Origin: Solen grandis
Lineage: Eukaryota; Mollusca; Bivalvia; Adapedonta; Solenidae
Assembly (NCBI GenBank): GCA_021229015.1
Contig: CM037781.1
Span: forward strand, 64,654,839 to 64,718,838
Length of the DNA stretch: 64,000 nt
Direction of reading: 5' to 3'
Shown: positions 57,521-64,000 of the stretch, in pieces
How the letters are laid out: each line of letters begins with the position of its first letter
Numbering within the stretch: the stretch's first letter is position 1
The notes under the pieces: model-generated
What the model saw: the letters and a program-made list of their open reading frames with translations, nothing else
Databases searched by the model: none
Told to the model about the DNA's origin: nothing
Position numbers and translations under genes: made by a program

Positions 57521-58205
57521 ATCCGGTCGTTCAAAAGTAGGTAATTCACCAAGACCTGATTTATGTATTCTATCTGTTGATACTTAAGTGTAGAAATTGA
57601 CAAGGTACTTGATTGTTGAAATTACGTGAATGCTTGCCTACTTATTTCAAAGTTAAGAAATGCTCTTGGAGAAACCTCACTCGCCATCATACAAAATTAC
57701 GCATGAACTACTTTAGACTATTTACAAACATGCAAAGCACAACTTTTCTTTCTTTTTACAGGAGTAGTACAGGAGTAGATCTTTTTGGTTACTTTTCTGA
57801 TTTATAAATCTCACGGATATATTGTTTATGCTTAAAATGGATGTTTACAGAGTAAAAGGTAAAAGTAAAAATGTTAACAAACAAGAACACATAACAAGCA
57901 GAATCGCAAGCATAGATCCGCACTAAGCGCGGAGATGTACAGTTAAACTTGTTGTATCAAATATGCAAATCAGCAAGGCATCTTAAGCATTTGTGGCTAC
58001 TAAAAACAGGCGGCAAGCCGCCATTTAACTAGGGAAAACAAGTAATAGAAGTCCCCTACTGGAGAAGGCCTTGTCACACTAAATAGAATCAATGTTCAAA
58101 TAAAGAAGTTATTAACTCAAATCATTAACTTGTAGTTATTAATACACAAAGGTATGTTTTATACAACAATACAATGAAGCCACCCTTGAAGTTTCCTTTT
58201 TGATA
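57520..58205. other. Non-coding stretch with a small perfect hairpin
   Basis: GGCGGCaaGCCGCC at 58009-58022 is a perfect dyad. Nothing else recognised. Confidence 0.45.
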
Positions 58206-59369
58206 GGAAAACAAGGGGCCCATGATGGCCCTAAATCGCTCACCTGAGATAAATAGGTTGACCCAAGGAACATCTGTACCAATTTATTTTAAAATCTGGC
58301 CAGTAGTTTTAAAGAAGATGATTTTTAAAGTTTTAATTTTTTATTTTTTTTTGTTGCCATGGCAACCAGAGTTCTATATGGATCAAGTTTATTTTAGCAA
58401 CTTTTGAGAAGGTTGACCCAAGGATAATTCCTACCAAGTTTAATCAAATTCTGTACAGTGGTTTCAGAGGAAATGTTGATTAAAATTTTCCCTATATACA
58501 TATAAGGCAAATAAGCCCCGCCCTTGGCGGCTATGTTTTTTACGGATCGGAAAATTTTTTAAGCAACTTTGGTAGAGGTTGACCCAAGGAACATATGTAC
58601 CAATTTATTTTAAAATCTGGCCAGTAGTTTTGAAGAAGATGATTTTTAAAGTTTTCATTTTTTTTCCTTTTTGTTGCCATGGCAACTTGAGTTCTACATG
58701 GATCAAGTTTATTTTAGCAACTTTTGTGAAGGTTGACCCAAGGATCATCCCTGCCAAGTTTAATCAAATTCTGTCCAGTGGTTTCAGAGGAGATATTGTT
58801 TAAAGGTTTCTCTATATACATATAAGGCAAATAAGCCCCGCCCCTGGCGGCCATGTTTTTTTATGGATCGGAATAATTTTAGCAACTTTGGTAGAGGTTG
58901 ACCCAAGGAACATCTGTACCAAATTATTTTGAAATCTGGCCAGTAGTTTTGAAGGAAATGATTTTTAAAGTTTTCATTTTTTTTTCTTTTTGTTGCCATG
59001 CCAACCAGAGTTCTACATGGATCAAGTTTATTTTAGCAACTTTTGTGAAGGTTGACCCAAGGACCATCCCTGCCAAGTTTAATCAAATTCTGTCCAGTGG
59101 TTTCAGAGGAGATGTTGTTTAAAGGTTTCTCTATATACATATAAGGCAAATAAGCCCCGCCCCTGGCGGCCATGTTTTTTAAAGTTTTCAAATTATTTTT
59201 CTTTTTGTAGCCATGGCAACCAGAGTTCTTCATGGATCAACTTTATTTTAGCAACTTTTGTAGAGCCTCACCCAAGGAACATTCCTGCCAAGTTTCATTT
59301 AATTCTGTCCAGCGGTTTCAGAGGAGATGTCGTTTAAAGCAAATTGTTGACGACGGATCGCACGACGGA
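58206..59369 (+). repeat. ~320-bp tandem repeat carrying RFX X-box palindromes
   Basis: Starts with 'ggcccatgatggccctaaat' and 'cgctcacctga'. Units include 'ttgacccaaggaacatctgt', the palindrome, 'agtttaatcaaattctgtcc', 'gtggtttcagaggaga' and 'aagccccgcccctggcggcc'. X-box positions are 58353-58366, 58673-58686, 58992-59005 and 59207-59220. Spacings are 320, 319 and 215 bp, so the fourth unit has lost about 105 bp. The array runs into the second gap. ORFs of ~70 codons repeat with the units and are not genes. Confidence 0.9.
58353..58366. promoter_or_regulatory. RFX X-box palindrome (unit 1)
   Basis: GTTGCCATGGCAAC, the perfect palindromic form of the RFX site. Unit 2 has the identical 14 bp (58673-58686). 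Units 3 and 4 (58992-59005, 59207-59220) each carry one substitution in it. Confidence 0.55.
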
Positions 59370-59469
59370 NNNNNNNNNNNNNNNNNNNNNNNNNNNNNNN
59401 NNNNNNNNNNNNNNNNNNNNNNNNNNNNNNNNNNNNNNNNNNNNNNNNNNNNNNNNNNNNNNNNNNNNN
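59370..59469. other. Assembly gap, 100 N
   Basis: Fixed-size run of N, placed inside repeat sequence (a GACGGATCGCACGACGGA type stretch), which is a likely cause of the break. Confidence 1.
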
Positions 59470-59640
59470 CTATGTCAATGTTAAAGAAAGTTATCAAACA
59501 ATTGACCATGGTTGACAATGGTCAACCATGATATTCCAAACTTGAGTATTAAAGACTCAACAATCAAAACAACCACCATGGTGTAATAGGAAACCCAAAG
59601 AAAGGCACTTGAGACTTACCCCAGTAAATATCCTAACAGA

Positions 59641-59695
59641 AACAAGAGGGCCATGATGGCCCTAAATCGCTCACCTGAAATAAATAGCCTTCTAT
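59641..59695 (+). repeat. Start motif of the 58.2-kb repeat, second copy
   Basis: 'gggccatgatggccctaaat' followed by 'cgctcacctgaaataaata' repeats the opening of 58212-58255; truncated shortly after. Confidence 0.75.
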
Positions 59696-59709
59696 GCCGA
59701 ACATGTTAA

Positions 59710-61610
59710 ACATACTGCTTTAGAAATAAAGATGCTGAGGATGCTGGTCCCCATCATCTTACAAAGTCAACTAAGTGCACCCCAACATTGTGAACATTCA
59801 GACCACAAACTCCCCCCCATATAGTTCTTCACATTGCTGGTAAAATCTGTCAAGTAAAAAGCTGGCTCTTTGTAGTTCTTTGTGACATTATATTATCTCC
59901 TATAAAAGAAATTACTTTCTGACAACAAGCTAAAATGTATGAGATATTTGTCAGGTAAAATGCCATGCATACATGGAATACAGTAAAATATAAGCCAAGT
60001 TTGAAGCTCTGTGGCTTTAAAATGTGCATAATGCTTTTCAAATATCTCTAGGAAGGCGTTCAATACAGTCAGGTGGGGTCATTCACAAAGTCTTTCAGAA
60101 ATTTCATTTAGTCTATTGCCAACATAGAAGTCCTTTCTAGAGTTTGATGGTGGAAACCAAAGGGTAATAAATGACTTGGTGACACCTAAAAGAATTCCGT
60201 GCATATAATCAGGAACTAGACTTAAAACCATATCAAATTCTGGCAATGAACTTAATCCTGAAACGCCACATATACCCTTTATTCGTCTATTTCTTGTTGC
60301 TTGTTGTGCATCAGCTTGCAAAGCCTCTGATTTCTTTGAACTACTCTCTCTGCTGAACATCTGTAAGGTATGAACGTACATGTCCATTGCCTTTCTTTAC
60401 AACTATACCAGGTTCTTCGCAAGTACAACAACCATATTCTCCATTATGCATTGTCATGTTTGCAACATATGCTTTTGCCTGAAGATCAAGTGTTGCACAA
60501 ATAACACACATTTTCACAGTCATTCCTTCATAGTTGATAGGCATAATATTAATGCCATTTGGATATAGTTTTTCAGTTTCATTGGCAAGAGATCCAATGT
60601 ACTGTTGAAAAGGAGGATTTCCCTTTCCCTGCCATATTCCATCGATCAAAAAATTGTCTCTTAAATCTGTGTGTTGGTGGTATTTCATTAATGGCCAAAA
60701 ATATAGGCCAAAGTTTCACTTTTGAAGAAGAATAAAGAGGAACACCATCAGTGTTTATAATTGCACTTAAGTGTGTCTTGTTGTAAAGGAAATTCCCGGG
60801 TTTACACAAATTTTTTATAGCCTTCACCATCAACAATATCATGAATGTTTACCTTCAAGCAGGTCATCAACAGCACAGTGTTTCACTTCTTCTATAGATT
60901 GCCAAATACAGGTAACTCTAAAAGATTACCATCTGTTCTGACAAATTGGCAATAATAAAAAAACTCCTGGGTTGACGATTTGATTTCATTTGGTCAGGTC
61001 TGAGACCCTCATATCTTAATGCTGTACAGTTTGCTGTCTGACATTCATATACATCGGGATCTTGAGGAAATAATTCATTACACTTCGTACAGTAATGAAA
61101 ACACTGAAAATCTTCCTGGTAGAAGCAGACGGAGTTGGAGTTATCTCAGGACAAACTACAGACACAAGTTGCTCTAAGTATCTTGATGCTTCACATGACA
61201 AATTGAAACGTCTTGAATATGCTTTCATACACAAGTCAATAGTCTGAGATTTTGAAAGCAGGCTTTCAGAACTGCTATCATTTAAATCATCAGTGTCACT
61301 TGATAGACTCGAAACATCTGAAACACTTGGAACTGAAGAATGGGAAGCCTCATCATGAAACTCACTTAATTCTGATTCACTTTAAGTCATTAAATCTTCA
61401 CTCTCATTTTCAGATTCAGACTTGTATCCAGTTGAACAGAAAGAAGTACCAGGAGAATTCATAGCAACAATATGTTCATGTTCACTGCAAGTTTCATTCT
61501 GAGTTTGTTAACTGCAAGTTTCATTCTGAGTTTGTTCACTGCAAGTTTCATTCTGAGTTTGTTCACTGCAAGTTTCATTCTGAATTGCCATTTCATGCCA
61601 TGATTAACTA
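59710..61610 (-). pseudogene. EnSpm/CACTA-type Tnp2-like transposase gene, decayed
   Basis: Read on the minus strand with several frame changes. It starts with a Ser/Glu/Asp-rich N-terminal tail (SESELSEF, SLSSDTDDLNDSSSES) preceded by a nine-residue tandem repeat (EQTQNETCS). Then come AYSRRFNLSCEA (61230 region), a Cys-rich stretch, NTDGVPLYSSSKVKLWPIFL (60770-60710), DGIWQGKGNPPFQQYIG, VICATLDLQAKAYVANMTMH followed by NGEYGCCTCEEPG, and VPDYMHGILLGVTKSF. It ends with KATELQTWLIFY, IPCMHGILPDKYLIHFSLL and an LNVHNVGVHLVDF remnant down to ~59710. This order is that of the transposase_21/Tnp2 family. Frameshifts lie near 60080, 60370, 60655 and 60840; nonsense changes occur near 61384 and 61508. 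No terminal inverted repeat of the element was identified. Confidence 0.88.
61484..61590 (-). repeat. 27-bp tandem repeat in the Tnp2-like N-terminus
   Basis: Three to four copies of 'cactgcaagtttcattctga' plus 'gtttgtt' on the plus strand, i.e. the nine-residue peptide EQTQNETCS on the minus strand. One copy has a G-to-T change turning GAA into TAA. Confidence 0.88.
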
Positions 61611-61799
61611 TCAGTATCTGAAATGTATTTATATTCTCTCTCTCTCCAATGTTTCTTCCGTAATGCCATGATTATGTTGAAGATCAGCTGTATCAACGTT
61701 TTTCACAATATTCGATTGGTGCGTAGACATGTTGTTTTTGGTACAGGTATTTGAGGGTCATTACAGTAAGCTTGTACACTCTTTTGACAGGACCTGAAA

Positions 61800-62865
61800 A
61801 AAAAATATCATGAGATTTTCTAAGTTACAAAAGGGGGCATAATTCAGCAAAAATACATGGCAGAGTTTATGAATCTTGATATGTGACCTTCAATTATGAC
61901 CCTTAAAGCATGTGTAAAGTTTCAAGCCTCAAAATGCAGTTTATATTCATCAAACAGAAAGGAAAAAGTGAGGAACAGCTTCGTTTTGAAATGCATTCTT
62001 GTTATTAACTATGTCATAAAAATGCATAAATAAGAAATAATCTTATACTAAAGATCAATCAATTGTTTACAAAAATAACTACCTCGCATACAGCATATAT
62101 TGATGACATAACAGATAAACAACTTGTGATTTGACAAAATTCAAATATCTCTGTTTACGGACTGTTTTCAGGAGTACTTGCTGGTGCATAATGTAAACAA
62201 TGCTAGTATTTTAACATCCATCTAAAATACTAAAACGCGCAATTTATATCACATTCTCAATGAGTATATTTGTTATTTTGCAGAATATATTTGCACATTA
62301 TGTACCATTTGTGTTTGTTTACAACATATCAGTGCTGTTTTAGTACTTTTTCATGAAAATTTAAAAATTATGAGACTTAATGGGCCTTTAAACCCTCACT
62401 AATTGGCCATCACCATGTGGTCCAATTACACAAGTGTCACTGATCATTTCACACGTCTACAAACACCGCCTGGATATTTTGTTTGTTTACACACTTAATG
62501 ACTTTTTTATTAAGACATTGCAGATTCACTTACGGTTACCATAAAGAATTAGATAATTAAGGCAAATTGTTTTTGATGTTAAAAAACTGATCAAAATCGT
62601 CATTTTTTTCTTTTGATCTTTTGACGGTAAGTTTTTGATGATACTGCATTAACTGAGGAAGATTTCCAGAGACAGGCAGTGAATGTGTACATAAAGAGGC
62701 AGAAAGACCTCAAAACTCACATTTGCAATCAACTGAGCTTAAAAAAGTTAACAAATTTCCACAACTCATATTTCAAGATGCACAATTCCAGCTTTAGACT
62801 ATCTATACTAATTTATATTAGTTCGATTGTAACAAAGCTTTCAGCTTATAGAGTCCTTTAAATCT
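61800..62865. other. Non-coding stretch, nothing recognised
   Basis: AT-rich, between the decayed transposase and the SINE at 62870; could be an intron or untranslated part of the transposase gene if the zinc-finger exon at 63068 belongs to it. Confidence 0.4.
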
Positions 62866-62869
62866 GTTC

Positions 62870-63015
62870 CTGGATTCAACCAGTACTTAGCAATGACGAT
62901 AAAGTTTCTTGCTCAAGGAAACAATGGATGGCTGCTGATTTGGTTCGAACTCACACCTTGACTAGCGATCATTAGAGGACAACTCTGACACACTAACCAC
63001 TTGGCCACCCAATCC
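62870..63015 (-). mobile_element. tRNA-headed SINE, third family (V-SINE-like)
   Basis: On the minus strand: GGGTGGCCAAGTGGTTAGTG (box A), GTGTGAGTTCGAACC (box B) with a long variable-arm-like insertion between, then 'cttgagcaagaaactttatc', which resembles the conserved domain of V-SINEs as I remember it. No target duplication seen; ends approximate. Confidence 0.65.
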
Positions 63016-63067
63016 TCTTCAGCTTTCATGTCATGATAATTGCAGTAAAATGTAATATAAATCATAC

Positions 63068-63170
63068 TTTTTTTCATGTATCCTGTTCAGATGTTGCTGA
63101 AGATTTCTTTTCGAACTCAAGGCTTTTCCACATATGCTGCATATGAAGCTGGACCCTTCATTTGGAGACC
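63068..63170 (-). CDS. Single-exon C2H2 zinc finger (partial gene)
   Basis: 103 nt on the minus strand between acceptor 'atcatttctcag' and a possible donor 'gtatga'. Encodes SSFICSICGKALSSKRNLQQ then HLNRIHEKK: a Cys-x2-Cys, 12 residues, His-x4-His zinc finger with the usual hydrophobic positions (F two before the first Cys, L at the helix). Only one finger is visible. It lies 1.5 kb upstream, in the same orientation, of the Tnp2-like gene, so it may be an exon of that transposon gene; it could also be an unrelated host exon. Not in a long ORF, recognised by motif. Confidence 0.55.
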
Positions 63171-63479
63171 CTGAGAAATGATAAAGTGAAATAAGTAATT
63201 AGATTTTCACACAAATGTATAAAATTTGTATATTTTTTACACAAAGCAAAACAATAAATTAATCATTTACTTTTTTGTTTAAAAGAGCAAGCTAATGCCA
63301 GCCCCCTAAGCTCAACAGGGAGAGCATTATGTCTAAAGACATCAAGATTGCTTATGAGAAATGAGTCCTGGGCATGGCAATGTTACCCTTACAATCTGAT
63401 AAGAAACATCAAGTCTGAGCAATTTGTCCTCCACCACTGTTCTTTACAACTGACAGTTTTCTATCAAGACTAAAAAAAA

Positions 63480-63830
63480 AGTGAAGTGTTTCACCAATGG
63501 AAATTTTAAGGACCAACATCTATCAACTAGACTCCGCGAGTTGGAGCATTATATGCCAAGGATAAGCCATTATTTCACAAACAACGATTTCGTGTTTAGG
63601 GTTACTGTGACCTTGACCTTTAACCTACTGACCCCAAAATCAAGGGATCATCTATGGGTCATGAACAACAAAAACACCAATAATGGTGTTCCTAAGCTGA
63701 ATAAGCCTAAGTTATTGAGCGGACAAAGACTAGGCTAGTGGACGGATGTACGGACAGACAGACGGATAGAAAGACAGACGACATGCACCATAACATAATA
63801 CACCGAAGTTGCCTTCGGGCGTATAAAAAT
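63480..63830 (+). repeat. Dispersed repeat with nuclear-receptor-like half-sites and GACGGA/GACAGA tail
   Basis: Contains 'gttactgtgaccttgacctt' then 'aacctactgaccccaaaatc', a run of three to four TGACCT-type half-sites, followed by a 'ggacggatgtacggacagac' tail and 'acaccgaagttgccttcggg' (a small GAAGttGCCTTC dyad). Repeats of this style are common in bivalves, from memory. The 85-codon ORF over it is repeat-derived. Confidence 0.65.
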
Positions 63831-64000
63831 GCATCATTTCAGTAAAAGTTATCAATGAAGTGACTGTTCATAATAAATTGCATGGTTTACCGTACTACAA
63901 CATATTTTAAACAACCAATTTCAGCCAATCTGAAGCTGCTTTTTTTTTCAATAAAGAATTTTCATTAAAATTGTATTCATTCAATAAACCCATCAGCTTT
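63830..64000. other. Window end, non-coding
   Basis: AT-rich, nothing recognised. Confidence 0.4.

Noticed and set aside
58009..58022. GGCGGCaaGCCGCC hairpin as a terminator
   Set aside because: Rho-independent terminators do not apply in this eukaryotic context and no transcript unit ends here.

Overview
The window is AT-rich, repeat-laden, intron-containing eukaryotic DNA. Bilaterian-type cytochrome P450 exons, tRNA-headed SINEs ending in a shared core with a short CAA-type tail, and several dispersed repeats of a style I associate with clam and mussel genomes point to a bivalve mollusc. The bivalve call is inference; the eukaryotic call is secure. There are two 100-N gaps (35483-35582 and 59370-59469), so this is a scaffold.

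Left third (1-25 kb): 1-6.3 kb holds a diverged ~455-bp repeat family rich in TGACGTCA palindromes, a fragment of a Mutator-like transposase domain (3123-3554, minus), and tRNA-derived SINEs with clear target-site duplications. Two clan-2 (CYP2-like) P450 genes follow head to tail on the plus strand. Gene 1 (8245-13387) shows the last six exons, including the I-helix, ExxR, PERF and heme-cysteine motifs; its first two exons are not in the window. Gene 2 (19178 to about 24357) shows the first five exons; its last three are not recognisable. Shared exons have the same phases and nearly the same lengths, and a composite of the two gives a normal ~501-residue CYP2. Gene 2 carries several one-base indels in exons 2 and 4. 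Introns and intergenic DNA hold foldback elements (about 6731-7196 and 9247-10359), a SINE 33 bp from a splice acceptor, and a nested structure at 15.76-18.91 kb: an inverted-repeat element with a 13-bp minisatellite core into which a dead D34D mariner has jumped.

Middle (25-48 kb): about 25.26-35.48 kb, up to the first gap, looks like corrupted consensus rather than real DNA; a SINE copy inside it acts as an internal standard. From 35.6 to 48.1 kb there is a higher-order duplication built of ~1-kb units (each with a 59-bp minisatellite), a CRE-like tail and a spacer. One unit is interrupted by a 1016-bp TA-flanked element whose empty site is visible in sister units.

Right third (48-64 kb): a 3559-bp TA-flanked element (48163-51721) has perfect terminal inverted repeats but subterminal ATCG-rich arrays that run in the same direction at both ends; I do not recognise it and it is the best candidate for something undescribed. 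Next come a 39/78-bp satellite that stays open as 13/26-residue peptide repeats, a ~320-bp tandem repeat carrying an RFX X-box palindrome in each unit, a decayed EnSpm/CACTA Tnp2-type transposase gene (59.7-61.6 kb, minus), and a single C2H2 zinc-finger exon upstream of it.

No operon-like or defence-type gene system is visible. The functional content is the P450 pair; everything else is mobile or repetitive DNA.
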